Shown here in pieces: positions 51,992 to 61,111 of a DNA stretch of 64,000 bases. Every line of letters starts with the position of its first letter. Positions within the stretch are counted from its first letter, which is position 1. Below the pieces are notes generated by a model that had not been told where the DNA came from, made no database searches, and saw only the letters and a program-made list of their open reading frames with translations. The position numbers and the translations under genes were made by a program. This DNA comes from an uncultured Methanobrevibacter sp. (GTDB lineage: Archaea > Methanobacteriota > Methanobacteria > Methanobacteriales > Methanobacteriaceae). The DNA lies in the NCBI RefSeq assembly GCF_934746965.1, contig NZ_CAKVFS010000005.1, positions 124,001 through 188,000 on the forward strand, written 5' to 3'.

Positions 51992-54724
51992 ATGAATAAA
52001 AAAACAATATTAACAATAAGTAAATCAGCAATCATTATTTTGATTCTGTTAGCTGTTGTTTTTGCATTAAGAGCTCCTGCAGCGGATCTTAATATTTTGC
52101 CTACTGATGATTTGAAGGCAGAATACGAAGATGCTTCAGGTCTTCCTTATTTTAGTGAAATGGACTCATATTATAACTTAAGGTTGACTGAAAACTTCGT
52201 TGATCATGGACATGTAGGAGACGAAATAGTCAATGGTTCAAGCTGGGATAACCATAGGAATTCCCCAGATGGTAATAATATTAATTATGAGTTAGCTATT
52301 GTGTGGGTAACATCATTTTTCTATAATATAGCGAACCAATTCTTTGGTGATTACACAGTTCAAGAAGTTGCATTCTGGACTGGTGCTATTGTAGCATCTT
52401 TTGCAGTGATTCCTGCGTTTATCTTTGCTAGACGTCTGACTAATGATTTGGGTGCAATAACAGCTACATTAATAATTGTACTTGCACCAAATTATTTTGC
52501 ACACACATTCCCAGGATTTTTTGATACAGATATGTTCTATTATATCTTTTCATTATTCTTCATATTGTTCTTCATGGAGAGTTTGAGATCTAAAAATCTT
52601 ATTGCAAAAATCGTATTTGCAGTATTATCTATTATATCTATTGGTCTTTTCTCCCAATCATGGACTGGATACATATTTTATGTAGGACTTATGGGTATCT
52701 TTTCAGTTGTGTACTTAATATTATGTTATTTATTTAACATTGGTGATAGTGAAAGAGAATTGTACTCAAGCAAACTTGCTTGGTTTGTACATCAAAAAGA
52801 TTTAATATCTATTGTTATTTTAGGTATTATTGGATTTGTTGGTCTTGCAGCATTTAAAGGTGTAGATGGTGTATTAGATATATTCGGTAGTTTAACTAGT
52901 TTATTATCCTTGCAATCAACTTCAACAGTTGTAGGTGGATTCCCTAATGTACTTATTTCTGTTGCAGAGATGCAAATGCCAAGTATGCTTGGTGCAGGAA
53001 TGGATTCATTCTTACTTGCTAATTCAAATGGGGTAATAAACGGTATTGGAGGAATATTTGTATTCTTCGCAGGCTTAACTGTATTGTTCATCTTTGCAAA
53101 AAGAATATATGATTACAGAAAAGTTAAACAAACTGGAAATACAACTAAAAAACCACCTAAATCTCAAAGATTAGCATCTTCCAAAAAAATTGATAATGAT
53201 CGTAAATTTAAAATATCTTTAGGTAGTGTAAGTAAATTCTCTAAAGATAATGAAGTAACTGAAGCTAAACGTTTGAACTTAATGTTTGCTACCCTATTTA
53301 TAGTATGGGTACTAATTACTGCAGTTGCGGTAAGTAGAGGTTCAAGGTTTATTACTACTATTGTATTACCATTCGGTTTAATGGCTGGTATATTTGTAGG
53401 TTATGCTTCTGACTATGTTAAAACTAAACTTGATAATGATAAATTATTAATGGCAGTTATTGTAGTAGCAGGATTCTTTGCATCATACCCATTAGCAGCA
53501 GTTACTGCTCCAATGTATGGAATATTATTATTCCTATTAATGGTTATTGCTGGTGGAATAACTATATATGGATTAAAATCTAGTAGGTCTGCATCTACTA
53601 AAGTACCTATTAAAAAGTATGTAGCTATTATTGTTATTGCTCTTGCATTAATAACTCCTACTGTTTGTGGTGCTTATCAAACTTCTAACCAAGTAGTGCC
53701 TGGTACTAGTGATCCTATGTGGAATTCAATGTCATGGATTAATGAACATACTACAAATGATACTGTAATTGCATCCTGGTGGGACTTCGGTTACCTCTTT
53801 GAGATTGCTGCTGATAGACAAGTAGTATTTGATGGAGGTAGTCAAACTGGTAACAGTAGGGCATTCTGGCTAGGTCAAGCAATGTCGACGGATAATCTAG
53901 ATTTATCTGTAGGTATCTTTAGAATGTTAGGAACTACTGGTGAAAATGCTACTAATACTTTAACTAATTACACTGGCAGTCCAGGTAAAGCTACTCATAT
54001 ATTAATTGATATATTACCTAAGAATGCAGCAGATGCTAAAAATACATTAATTAATACTTATGGTTTATCTAGTGATCAAGCAAATACTATTATACCGCTT
54101 ACTCATCCTGATAATCCAAGACCGGTTATATTTGTAGCAAGTTCAGATATGTTACAAAAAGCAGGTTGGTGGAGTTACTTTGGTGCATGGGACTTTAATA
54201 AACAGAATTCTACAAACTTCAATTATTATGTGCCTTCTCAACAAGTAACTGTTGAACCAGGATCTACTGGTAGGTTAGCATTAATTAATGAATCTGGTCT
54301 TGAATATGATGCAGTTATTTCAAGAGGTACTGGAAATAATACTACTACTGGTCATACTGAAGCAGTATATGCAGAAAATGGTTCTGTATTTAAATTAAAT
54401 GGTTCTGAATACAATCCATTAAATGTATCTCGTGTTATGGTAATTGAAGACAATCAATTAGTTAAAAATGAATCAATTAAAGGAGCTCCAAGTGACTCTA
54501 ATTATACATTATTCTTAATGGGTGAAAAGAACGTTTATACTCCTATTATAATGCATAATAAATTAGCTGATTCAATGTTTACTAGATTATACTTGTTAGG
54601 TGGTATGGGTCAAGATGAATTCACCATGGTTCATATGGAAAATGGTGTTTCATTGTGGCAAGTAAACTATAATAACACGGTAGCTGGTGGTGCTAGTGTT
54701 AATACTAACACTACTAAGGCTTAA
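51992..54724 (+). CDS. aglB: oligosaccharyltransferase AglB/STT3
   Basis: A 910-residue membrane glycosyltransferase that moves a lipid-linked oligosaccharide onto asparagines of surface proteins. About thirteen hydrophobic segments fill the first 590 residues, with a metal-site EMDSYYNLRL near residue 50 and DTDMFYYIF later. The outer C-terminal domain has the acceptor-binding motif WWDFG (in ASWWDFGYLFE), a variant of WWDYG. Natural substrates would include the many Asn-rich adhesins in this window; that is inference. The ATG at 51992 has GAGGATTTTG upstream; an in-frame TTG directly precedes it. Confidence 0.94.
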   Translation: MNKKTILTISKSAIIILILLAVVFALRAPAADLNILPTDDLKAEYEDASGLPYFSEMDSYYNLRLTENFVDHGHVGDEIVNGSSWDNHRNSPDGNNINYELAIVWVTSFFYNIANQFFGDYTVQEVAFWTGAIVASFAVIPAFIFARRLTNDLGAITATLIIVLAPNYFAHTFPGFFDTDMFYYIFSLFFILFFMESLRSKNLIAKIVFAVLSIISIGLFSQSWTGYIFYVGLMGIFSVVYLILCYLFNIGDSERELYSSKLAWFVHQKDLISIVILGIIGFVGLAAFKGVDGVLDIFGSLTSLLSLQSTSTVVGGFPNVLISVAEMQMPSMLGAGMDSFLLANSNGVINGIGGIFVFFAGLTVLFIFAKRIYDYRKVKQTGNTTKKPPKSQRLASSKKIDNDRKFKISLGSVSKFSKDNEVTEAKRLNLMFATLFIVWVLITAVAVSRGSRFITTIVLPFGLMAGIFVGYASDYVKTKLDNDKLLMAVIVVAGFFASYPLAAVTAPMYGILLFLLMVIAGGITIYGLKSSRSASTKVPIKKYVAIIVIALALITPTVCGAYQTSNQVVPGTSDPMWNSMSWINEHTTNDTVIASWWDFGYLFEIAADRQVVFDGGSQTGNSRAFWLGQAMSTDNLDLSVGIFRMLGTTGENATNTLTNYTGSPGKATHILIDILPKNAADAKNTLINTYGLSSDQANTIIPLTHPDNPRPVIFVASSDMLQKAGWWSYFGAWDFNKQNSTNFNYYVPSQQVTVEPGSTGRLALINESGLEYDAVISRGTGNNTTTGHTEAVYAENGSVFKLNGSEYNPLNVSRVMVIEDNQLVKNESIKGAPSDSNYTLFLMGEKNVYTPIIMHNKLADSMFTRLYLLGGMGQDEFTMVHMENGVSLWQVNYNNTVAGGASVNTNTTKA

Positions 54725-54728
54725 TTTT

Positions 54729-54760
54729 GATTAGGATATTTATCCTAATCTCTTTTTTTA
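54729..54760 (+). terminator. terminator of aglB
   Basis: GATTAGGATA (54729-54738) and TATCCTAATC (54741-54750) form a perfect 10-bp stem, followed by TCTTTTTTT. Confidence 0.75.
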
Positions 54761-54778
54761 ATTAAATATGGTGATTTA

Positions 54779-55873
54779 ATGGGAATAGAAGAGAAAATTA
54801 AAGATATTGAGGATGAAATTCAAAAGACACCATATAACAAGGCTACTTCTCACCATATTGGTAAACTCAAAGCTAAACTTTCTAAATTAAAAGAAGAATC
54901 TATTCAAAGAAGTAGTTCTGGAACAAAAGGTCAAGGATTTCATGTGAAGAAATCTGGTGATGCTACTGTGGTTCTTGTTGGATTTCCTTCTGTTGGTAAA
55001 TCTACTCTTTTAAATGAGCTTACTAATGCTGAAAGTAAAGTTGGAGCTTATCAATTTACTACTTTAGATATTGTTCCGGGGGTTATGGAGTATAAAAATG
55101 CTAAAATACAAGTTTTTGATATTCCGGGAATTATTACTGGAGCAAGTACTGGTAAAGGTAGGGGAAGAGAAATTTTATCTGTAGCTAGGACTGCTGAATT
55201 GATTGTAGTTGTTTTAGATGTTTTAAATCCACAACATTTAGATGTTATCTTAAAAGAATTAAGAAATATTGGTATTAGACCAAATGAAAGACCTCCTGAT
55301 GTAACTGTAAATAGAAGGAGAACTGGTGGTATTCATGTATCTTCAACAGTTCCACTTACACATTTGGATGAAAAAACTATTAGGTCTATTATAAATGAGT
55401 ATGGTATGCATAATGCAGATGTGCTTTTTAGAGATGATGTAACAATAGATCAATTTATTGATGTTTTGGATAGGAATAAATCATATGTTCCAATGTTAAT
55501 TTTATTAAATAAGGTTGACCTTGTAGATAAAACATATCTCGAAGAAATGAAAAAACAACTTCCAGAGTTTATACCAATTTCAGCTGATAAAAAATTGAAT
55601 ATCGATAATCTTAAAGAAACAATATTTGAAAATTTAAACCTTGTTCGTGTTTATCTTAAACCACAAGGAAGAAAAGCAGATATGAATGATCCTTTAGTTA
55701 TTAAAAAAGGTTCAACAGTTATTGATGCTTGTGATAAATTACATAAAGAATTTGTAAGGAATTTCCGCCATGCTAAGATATGGGGAACTTCTGTTAAATT
55801 TCCTGGTCAAAAAGTTGGACCTGATCATGTTTTAGAAGATGAGGATGTTTTAAGAATTATCCTTAAAAAATAG
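54779..55873 (+). CDS. DRG/OBG-family GTP-binding protein
   Basis: A 364-residue GTPase of the DRG type. After an N-terminal helical part (1-60), the G domain shows GFPSVGKSTLLNELT (about 65-79), the switch region ending TTLDIVPG, DIPGIITGAS, and NKVDLVD (about 243-249). The C-terminal 75 residues are a TGS domain (RKADMNDPLVIKKG to DEDVLRIILKK). Eukaryotic DRG proteins bind ribosomes; a similar role is probable. GGTGATTTA precedes the ATG. The kinase gene follows closely. Confidence 0.93.
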   Translation: MGIEEKIKDIEDEIQKTPYNKATSHHIGKLKAKLSKLKEESIQRSSSGTKGQGFHVKKSGDATVVLVGFPSVGKSTLLNELTNAESKVGAYQFTTLDIVPGVMEYKNAKIQVFDIPGIITGASTGKGRGREILSVARTAELIVVVLDVLNPQHLDVILKELRNIGIRPNERPPDVTVNRRRTGGIHVSSTVPLTHLDEKTIRSIINEYGMHNADVLFRDDVTIDQFIDVLDRNKSYVPMLILLNKVDLVDKTYLEEMKKQLPEFIPISADKKLNIDNLKETIFENLNLVRVYLKPQGRKADMNDPLVIKKGSTVIDACDKLHKEFVRNFRHAKIWGTSVKFPGQKVGPDHVLEDEDVLRIILKK

Positions 55874-55885
55874 GCTGTGAGTAAT

Positions 55886-56434
55886 ATGAATCAAGTTATT
55901 TTTATAAGTGGTACTCCATGTGTTGGAAAAACTACTGTAGCTAATGAACTTTCTCAAAGATTAGGTGCTAATTTAATACGAGTAAATGAATTAGCTATTA
56001 ATAAAGATTTAGTTTTGGGGATTGATGATAAAAAGGGTTATAAAATTATTGATGTTGATAAATTAAATGGAGTTTTAGGAGAAATCATTGATAAACTTGA
56101 TTCAGATAACTTACTTATTGTGGAAGGTCATTTGTCTCATTTGTGCTTAGGTGCAGATAAAGTAATAATTTTGAGAGTTCATCCAGATATTTTAAAAGAA
56201 AGATTAAGTAGCAGAAATTATTCTGAGTCTAAAATTAGAGAAAATTTAGAAGCAGAGGCATTAGATGTGTGTGGTGCTGAAGCTTATGATACTTATTTAG
56301 ATGATGTAATTGAGATAAATGCTGGTGATTTAACGATTGATGAAATAATTAATCAAATAGTTGATGTTATTTTTGATAAAAAAGAGCACGCATTTGATGA
56401 GATTAATTTCATGGATTGGTTGGTTGGTATTTAA
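55886..56434 (+). CDS. AK6/Fap7-like adenylate kinase
   Basis: A 182-residue P-loop nucleotide kinase of the archaeal/eukaryotic AK6 (Fap7) type, involved in small-subunit ribosome maturation in other organisms. The P-loop is ISGTPCVGKTTVANEL (about 6-21) with cysteine at the position usually G; the NMP-binding region has IDDKKGYKIIDVDKL, and the LID region RNYSESKIRENLEAEALDVC. I start at ATG 55886; GTG 55877, three codons upstream, is an alternative and overlaps a possible GTGAG site. It follows the GTPase by 12 bases. Confidence 0.87.
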   Translation: MNQVIFISGTPCVGKTTVANELSQRLGANLIRVNELAINKDLVLGIDDKKGYKIIDVDKLNGVLGEIIDKLDSDNLLIVEGHLSHLCLGADKVIILRVHPDILKERLSSRNYSESKIRENLEAEALDVCGAEAYDTYLDDVIEINAGDLTIDEIINQIVDVIFDKKEHAFDEINFMDWLVGI

Positions 56435-56486
56435 GGAATATGGGGAAGAATTTTGTTTAGTATTTTAAAAAAAGTTAAGACATTAT

Positions 56487-56897
56487 TTAGAATAAATAAT
56501 GTGCTTTTACTAAGTGTACAATTTCTTTTGCTTCTTCAGCTTGACTTTCAGGTACTTTAAAAGATAATGGTGCACTGTAAGCTGCGCCTTCAGCTGTAAC
56601 TACTGTATTATGGGATACTCCAATTTTAATATCTACATCCATATCTAAAGTTCCAGCAGTTTCAAAAGAAATAGTTTTAATAGTGTCACGTGGGAAGAAT
56701 TTAACTTCTACTTTTTTACCAGTTATTCCTTGAACATCTACTTCATAAATTCCGTAATTAGTTAATATTATTTGGTCTCTTATAAATTGATATGATTGGA
56801 TTACTTCTTCATCTTCAAAAAAGAATTCACTTACATAATCCTTGTCCATTTCGTCACTTACATCGCCATAGCCAATAACTTTATCTAAAAATGCCAT
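56487..56897 (-). CDS. bacterial-type PH-domain protein (DUF1696/bPH_1)
   Basis: A 136-residue protein of the pleckstrin-homology-like bPH_1 family (Pfam DUF1696). The pattern FFFEDEEVIQSYQFIRDQIILTNYGIY (first part at about 26-38) and FPRDTIKTISFETAG is typical. No membrane segment or catalytic motif. AAGGTGAAAAACT precedes the ATG. It is a single gene in the opposite direction to its neighbours. Function unknown; family members oligomerise into rings. Confidence 0.84.
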   Translation of the reverse strand: MAFLDKVIGYGDVSDEMDKDYVSEFFFEDEEVIQSYQFIRDQIILTNYGIYEVDVQGITGKKVEVKFFPRDTIKTISFETAGTLDMDVDIKIGVSHNTVVTAEGAAYSAPLSFKVPESQAEEAKEIVHLVKAHYLF

Positions 56898-57141
56898 AGT
56901 TTTTCACCTTGTATTACTATTGATAATAATAGTATTTAATATTTTAAATATATGGGATAATAGTTCGTTTTAACATAACCTTTATAAATATAGAAAAACA
57001 GATTTATTTTTAATATTCATATTAACCTAAGGTTATTTTAACTATGGTTTTTGTTTTAATATGCGCAAATCATTTTAATTCAATTTTTGAATATTATATC
57101 CTAATTTGATAGTTATTATTATAATTATGAGGAGGATATCT

Positions 57142-57507
57142 TTGAGTAGAGGAAAAAGACCAAAGTGGATGACTGATATAGCTATTGAACGTATGAATAT
57201 TCTTTTTGAACGTGCTGAATTAGAATTTGAGAAGCACCCTGAAAGAAGTAATCGTTATGTTGTTTTAGCTAAAAAATTGTCTACTAAGTATAATACTAAA
57301 ATTCCTGATGAATGGTCAAGAAGGTATTGTAAAAAGTGTAATAAATTTCTCTACCCTGGTCACAACACTACAGTCCGGCTAGTTAACGAAGAAGTTAATA
57401 TTTTATGTGGTGAGTGTGGTCATGTTATGAAAATTCCTTATCATAAGGAGAAAAAAGATAAAAGGAGAGCTAAATATGAGTCAATCAAAGAAAGAAATGA
57501 TGAATAG
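57142..57507 (+). CDS. rnp4: ribonuclease P protein component 4 (Rpp21/Rpr2)
   Basis: A 121-residue subunit of archaeal RNase P, which trims the 5' leader of tRNAs. It has two N-terminal helices (DIAIERMNILFERAELEFEK, about 10-29) and a zinc ribbon with CKKC and CGEC pairs at about 63-96, the standard layout. I start at TTG 57142 (MSRGKRPKWMTD) because GAGGAGGATATC lies just upstream; in-frame ATGs at 57106 and 57127 precede or overlap that site. The last 32 bases overlap the next gene, implying coupling. Confidence 0.92.
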   Translation: MSRGKRPKWMTDIAIERMNILFERAELEFEKHPERSNRYVVLAKKLSTKYNTKIPDEWSRRYCKKCNKFLYPGHNTTVRLVNEEVNILCGECGHVMKIPYHKEKKDKRRAKYESIKERNDE

Positions 57508-57733
57508 AGCTCTTTCCGCTATGACAATGAATATTGGTAAAGCTGGTGTTAATGACAATGTCATTGAAGAAATTAAACGCCAACTTAAAGCTAATGAAAT
57601 TGTTAAACTTAAATTTGCAAAAAATATCGCTAAAAATAAAGATGATTACATAGATGACATTGTTCAAAAAACTAGATCTAAACTTATCGATGTTAGAGGA
57701 AATGTCGCAATCATCTATAAAAAAAAGCCTTAA
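57476..57733 (+). CDS. YhbY/CRM-domain RNA-binding protein
   Basis: An 85-residue CRM-domain protein (YhbY family). It shows IGKAGVNDNVIEEIKRQLKA (about 20-39), then NEIVKLKFAKN and the final VRGNVAIIYKKKP, matching the GxxG loop and last strand of the fold. Bacterial relatives associate with pre-50S ribosomes. It overlaps the RNase P gene by 32 bases and is followed by S19e after 105 bases. Confidence 0.9.
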   Translation: MSQSKKEMMNRALSAMTMNIGKAGVNDNVIEEIKRQLKANEIVKLKFAKNIAKNKDDYIDDIVQKTRSKLIDVRGNVAIIYKKKP

Positions 57734-57838
57734 AAAACATTGCTTAAATTTAGAGTTACAGGCCCTATTTTTATTAGGTCTTAAATTTACAGTTGATTAT
57801 GAGGACAATTATTTAAAATTAAATATTGGAGAATTAAT

Positions 57839-58276
57839 ATGACTACTGTATTTGATGTACCTGCAGATTTATTAATTAAAAAAGTCGCAGAAGAATTTAA
57901 AAACAATGATAAAATCAATTCCCCTGCATGGTCCAATTTTGTAAAAACTGGTGTTCACAAAGAAAGAAAACCTGAAGATGTCGACTGGTGGTATACCAGA
58001 TGCGCATCTATCATTAGAAGAGTGTACATGGATGGACCTGTAGGAGTTATGAGTTTAAGAACTTTCTACGGTGGTAAAAAAGACCGTGGAGTAACTCCTG
58101 AAGTATTCAGAAAAGGTAGTGGAGCAATCATTAGGAATGCACTACACCAATTAGAAGATGCAGGATATGTTGAAAAAGTTGTAGGTGGAAGAGTTGTTAC
58201 TCCAGCAGGAAGATCATTCTTAGACAAAATTTCTGCTGAAATCATTAAGGATATTCCTAATCTTGCAAAATATTAA
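57839..58276 (+). CDS. rps19e: ribosomal protein S19e
   Basis: A 145-residue small-subunit protein found only in archaea and eukaryotes. Signature residues include DVDWWYTRCASIIRRVYMDGPVG (first part, about 41-56) and TPAGRSFLDKI near the end. TTGGAGAATTAAT precedes the ATG. Begins a run of translation genes in the same direction. Confidence 0.96.
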   Translation: MTTVFDVPADLLIKKVAEEFKNNDKINSPAWSNFVKTGVHKERKPEDVDWWYTRCASIIRRVYMDGPVGVMSLRTFYGGKKDRGVTPEVFRKGSGAIIRNALHQLEDAGYVEKVVGGRVVTPAGRSFLDKISAEIIKDIPNLAKY

Positions 58277-58299
58277 TTAAATTATTTGGAGAGTTTGAT

Positions 58300-58656
58300 A
58301 TGAGTGATCTTGATGAAATTCGTCGTAAAAGAATGGCGGAATTAGAAGCTCAACAAGCTGCTGCACAAGGTCAAATGCAACAACAAGCACAACAACAAAT
58401 GCAACAGCAAGAAGCTAAAAGACAATTTGAGGAACAAAAGAAAGCTTTAATAGCTCAAATATTAACTGTTGAAGCACGTTCTAGATTAGCTAACCTTAAA
58501 TTGACTAAACCTGAGCTTGTTAATCAAATTGAAATTCAATTAATCCAATCTGCTCAAGCTGGTAGTTTAAGAGGTAAAGTAACTGATGATCAGTTAAAAG
58601 TACTCTTAAAACAAATAGCTGGTCAGAAAAGGGAAATTAAAATTACAAGGAAATAA
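58300..58656 (+). CDS. DNA-binding protein of the PDCD5 family
   Basis: A 118-residue protein homologous to eukaryotic PDCD5. It has a Gln/Ala-rich N-terminal helix (about 10-45, AQQQMQQQEAKRQFEEQKKA) and the conserved core ILTVEARSRLANLKLTKPELV, first part, with the end KRE(I)KITRK. In archaea it is a nucleic-acid-binding protein of uncertain role, regularly encoded beside S19e. GGAGAGTTTGAT precedes the ATG. Confidence 0.94.
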   Translation: MSDLDEIRRKRMAELEAQQAAAQGQMQQQAQQQMQQQEAKRQFEEQKKALIAQILTVEARSRLANLKLTKPELVNQIEIQLIQSAQAGSLRGKVTDDQLKVLLKQIAGQKREIKITRK

Positions 58657-58661
58657 TATTG

Positions 58662-59246
58662 ATGAAAGCTTGTGTATTATATAGTGGAGGTAAAGACAGT
58701 TCTTTTATGGCTGTTATGCTTAAAAGACTTGGTCTTGATGTAGAGTTGTGTAGTGCCAATTTTGGTGTTTATGATTCTTATATTCCAGCAAGCCTTTCAG
58801 CTAAATCTCTTGGGTTTGATCATAAAGTTCTTAATTTGGATATTGAACTTTTAGATAAAACTTGTGACATGATTATGAAAGATGGATTTCCAAATGATGG
58901 AATTAAATTCATTCATGAAAATGTTATTGAAGAGGTTTCAGATAAGTATGATATTATAGCCGATGGAACTAGAAGGGATGATAGAACTCCTAAACTTAAT
59001 ATAAATCAAATTAAAAGTCTTGAAGATAGAAAAGATGTTCAATATATTAATTTGGATAGTTTTGGTTATAAAACAATTAAGTTAATAACATCTAATTTAT
59101 TTGAAATATCTCATGAAAAAAGCAACAAGGACAATAGTTCTGATTATGAGGTGGAAATAAGAACTTTAATTGATGAAAAAGGAGGGAATTCGTTAGATAT
59201 TTTCCCTGAGCATTATCAAACTCGTGTTACTGGGTATAAAAAATAA
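58662..59246 (+). CDS. PP-loop ATPase, adenine-nucleotide alpha-hydrolase type
   Basis: A 194-residue protein with the PP-loop motif YSGGKDSSFMAVML (about 7-20), found in ATP pyrophosphatases that modify tRNA or activate carboxylates. Further motifs are DLDIELLDKTC-like helices and ADGTRRDDRTPKL (about 105-117). No CxxC sulfur-binding site accompanies the loop, so tRNA thiolation is not obvious. ATG 58662 is preferred; a TTG precedes it. Conserved location between the PDCD5-like and L39e genes suggests a translation-related role. Substrate unknown. Confidence 0.82.
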   Translation: MKACVLYSGGKDSSFMAVMLKRLGLDVELCSANFGVYDSYIPASLSAKSLGFDHKVLNLDIELLDKTCDMIMKDGFPNDGIKFIHENVIEEVSDKYDIIADGTRRDDRTPKLNINQIKSLEDRKDVQYINLDSFGYKTIKLITSNLFEISHEKSNKDNSSDYEVEIRTLIDEKGGNSLDIFPEHYQTRVTGYKK

Positions 59247-59268
59247 TTATTATTATATAGGTGAGAAA

Positions 59269-59424
59269 ATGAGTAGAAATAAACCATTAGCTAAAAAATT
59301 AAGAATGGCAAAAGCAAATAAACAAAACAGAAGAATTCCAATCTGGGCTTATGCTAAAACTAATCGTAAACTTAGATACAGACCTAAACCTAGACATTGG
59401 AGAAGAAACAGTCTTAAATTATAA
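59269..59424 (+). CDS. rpl39e: ribosomal protein L39e
   Basis: A 51-residue, very basic large-subunit protein. MSRNKPLAKKLRMAKANKQN and IWAYAKTNRKLRYRPKPRHW are diagnostic. GTGAGAAA precedes the ATG at 59269. It is followed by L31e after 12 bases, the usual archaeal order. Confidence 0.96.
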   Translation: MSRNKPLAKKLRMAKANKQNRRIPIWAYAKTNRKLRYRPKPRHWRRNSLKL

Positions 59425-59436
59425 GGGGGATTTTTC

Positions 59437-59682
59437 ATGGAAAGAGTTTATACAATTCCACTTAGAGATGTAAAAAAAGTCAAAAGGACTATTAGAGCTC
59501 CTAGAGCTATCAGAGAAGTACAAAACTTCTTATTCAAACACATGAAAGCTGAAGAAGTAAAGCTTGATGAATCTATTAATCATGAAATTTGGGCAAGAGG
59601 TATTCAAAAAATACCTTCTAAAATTACTGTAAAAGCAGTTAAAGATGATGATGGCGTAGTAGAAGCTACTTTAGCAGAATAG
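59437..59682 (+). CDS. rpl31e: ribosomal protein L31e
   Basis: An 81-residue large-subunit protein. The core YTIPLRDVKKVKRTIRAPRA, first part, and the following VKLDESINHEIWARG are diagnostic. GGGGGATTTTTC precedes the ATG. Part of the L39e-L31e-aIF6-LX-prefoldin gene string. Confidence 0.96.
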   Translation: MERVYTIPLRDVKKVKRTIRAPRAIREVQNFLFKHMKAEEVKLDESINHEIWARGIQKIPSKITVKAVKDDDGVVEATLAE

Positions 59683-59718
59683 CTACATACTACTTCAATA
59701 CTAAGGTGAGGCAACAAT

Positions 59719-60390
59719 ATGTTAAGAAGAATAAACATTGTGGATAATCCAAATGTAGGAGTATTTATTTTAGCAACTGATAATTTAGCTATTGTTCCTT
59801 ACAATCTTCTTGATGAAAGAGTTAAGTTGATTGAAGAAACTTTAGAAGTTGATGTTGTAAAATCTTCTATTTCTGGATGTAACCTTATTGGATCTTTAGC
59901 TGTAGCTAATTCAAATGGTATCGTTGTTTCCCCACATGTATTAGATAGAGAAGTTAAACAGTTTGAGGAATTAGGTTTAAATGTAGCTACAATTCCAGGT
60001 AATTACACAGCAGTAGGTAATATTGTTGCAGCTAATGATACTGGAGCTATTGTAAGTCCATTTTTATCTAGTGATGCAATTAAAGTCATTGAAGATACTT
60101 TAGATGTTAATGTTGAATCTACTTCTATGGTTGGAAGTGATATTATTGGTTCATTAATTACAGTTACTAATAAAGGATTTTTAATGGATAAAAATGCTAC
60201 TGAAACTGAAGTAGACTTTGCTCGTGATGTATTTGGTGTTGAAGGAGATATTGGTACTGTAGGTAGGGGTATTTCTTTAGTTGGTGCATGCTCTCTTGCA
60301 AATTCAAAAGGAGCTATTGTAGCTAAAGAAAGTACTGGTCCTGAAATGGCTAGAGTTGAAGAAGCATTAGGCTTTTTAGACGATTTATAA
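59719..60390 (+). CDS. eif6: translation initiation factor aIF6
   Basis: A 223-residue factor that binds the large ribosomal subunit and keeps the subunits apart. Five pseudo-symmetric repeats are visible as recurring (V/I)VxxSISGCxLIGSLxVANSNG-type segments (for example GCNLIGSLAVANSNGIVVSP around residue 54). AAGGTGAGGCAACAAT precedes the ATG. Confidence 0.96.
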   Translation: MLRRINIVDNPNVGVFILATDNLAIVPYNLLDERVKLIEETLEVDVVKSSISGCNLIGSLAVANSNGIVVSPHVLDREVKQFEELGLNVATIPGNYTAVGNIVAANDTGAIVSPFLSSDAIKVIEDTLDVNVESTSMVGSDIIGSLITVTNKGFLMDKNATETEVDFARDVFGVEGDIGTVGRGISLVGACSLANSKGAIVAKESTGPEMARVEEALGFLDDL

Positions 60391-60411
60391 ATAATATCCT
60401 GAGGAGTTAAT

Positions 60412-60636
60412 ATGATAACAAAAATTTACAGAGTTAAAGGTACTTTTGTAATGGGCGATTCATATCATAAATTTACTAAAGAATACAAAGCTACTAATGT
60501 GGCTGATTTAGAAGAAAAAATTTATGAACGTTTTGGAAGTAAACATGGTTTAAACAGAAACCAAATTTCTATTAAAGACATTGCTGAAATCGAACCTGAA
60601 GATGTTGTAGACCCAATTTTAAAAGAAATTTTATAA
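60412..60636 (+). CDS. rplX: ribosomal protein LX (L18a/L20e)
   Basis: A 74-residue large-subunit protein. It opens ITKIYRVKGTFVMGDSYHKF, typical of archaeal LX, and continues with a GSKHGLNRNQI segment. CTGAGGAGTTAAT precedes the ATG. Followed by the prefoldin gene after ten bases. Confidence 0.94.
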   Translation: MITKIYRVKGTFVMGDSYHKFTKEYKATNVADLEEKIYERFGSKHGLNRNQISIKDIAEIEPEDVVDPILKEIL

Positions 60637-60646
60637 GGGTGTTACT

Positions 60647-61087
60647 ATGGAAGATCAGCAAAAATTTAATCAATTACTTAATGAAATAAATATGTACAAA
60701 CAGCAATCAGACTTAATTCAACAACAAATTGAATTAGTTAGAGCTTCAATTGCTGAAGTTGATGCATTAACCAACACTTTAGATGATTTGGATGGTAAGG
60801 ATACTGTTGAAGCTTTCGTACCTGTAGGTGCTGGTTCTTTCATTAAAGGTGAACTCAAAAACACTGATGAAGTTATTGTAAGTATTGGTTCTGGAATAGC
60901 TGTTAAAAAAGATGTTGACGGAGCAAAAGAAACTATTGCAAGACAGAAAAAAGATTTGGAAGATAGTTTAGATAAAATGTTAGCTAATATGCAACAAGTA
61001 TCTGATATTATCGGATCTTTATCTGCTCAAGCAGAACAAATAGCAGCAGTTGCTCAAGGAAACATGTCAGCTACTGGATTAAACTAA
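60647..61087 (+). CDS. pfdA: prefoldin alpha subunit
   Basis: A 146-residue chaperone subunit. Two long coiled-coil helices (about 1-55 and 95-140) flank the beta hairpin region with VEAFVPVGAGSFIKGELK (about 54-71) and VIVSIGSGIAVKKD. With the beta subunit it forms the hexamer that holds unfolded proteins for the thermosome. AAGGGTGTTACT precedes the ATG. It ends the gene string. Confidence 0.95.
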   Translation: MEDQQKFNQLLNEINMYKQQSDLIQQQIELVRASIAEVDALTNTLDDLDGKDTVEAFVPVGAGSFIKGELKNTDEVIVSIGSGIAVKKDVDGAKETIARQKKDLEDSLDKMLANMQQVSDIIGSLSAQAEQIAAVAQGNMSATGLN

Positions 61088-61111
61088 ATAACTTCCTTTT
61101 TTTATTTTTTT

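Noticed and set aside
57654..57842. 62-residue frame between the YhbY-like and S19e genes
   Set aside because: Most of it overlaps the YhbY-like gene in another frame, it has no ribosome site and no known similarity. The remaining 105 bases look like leader sequence for S19e.
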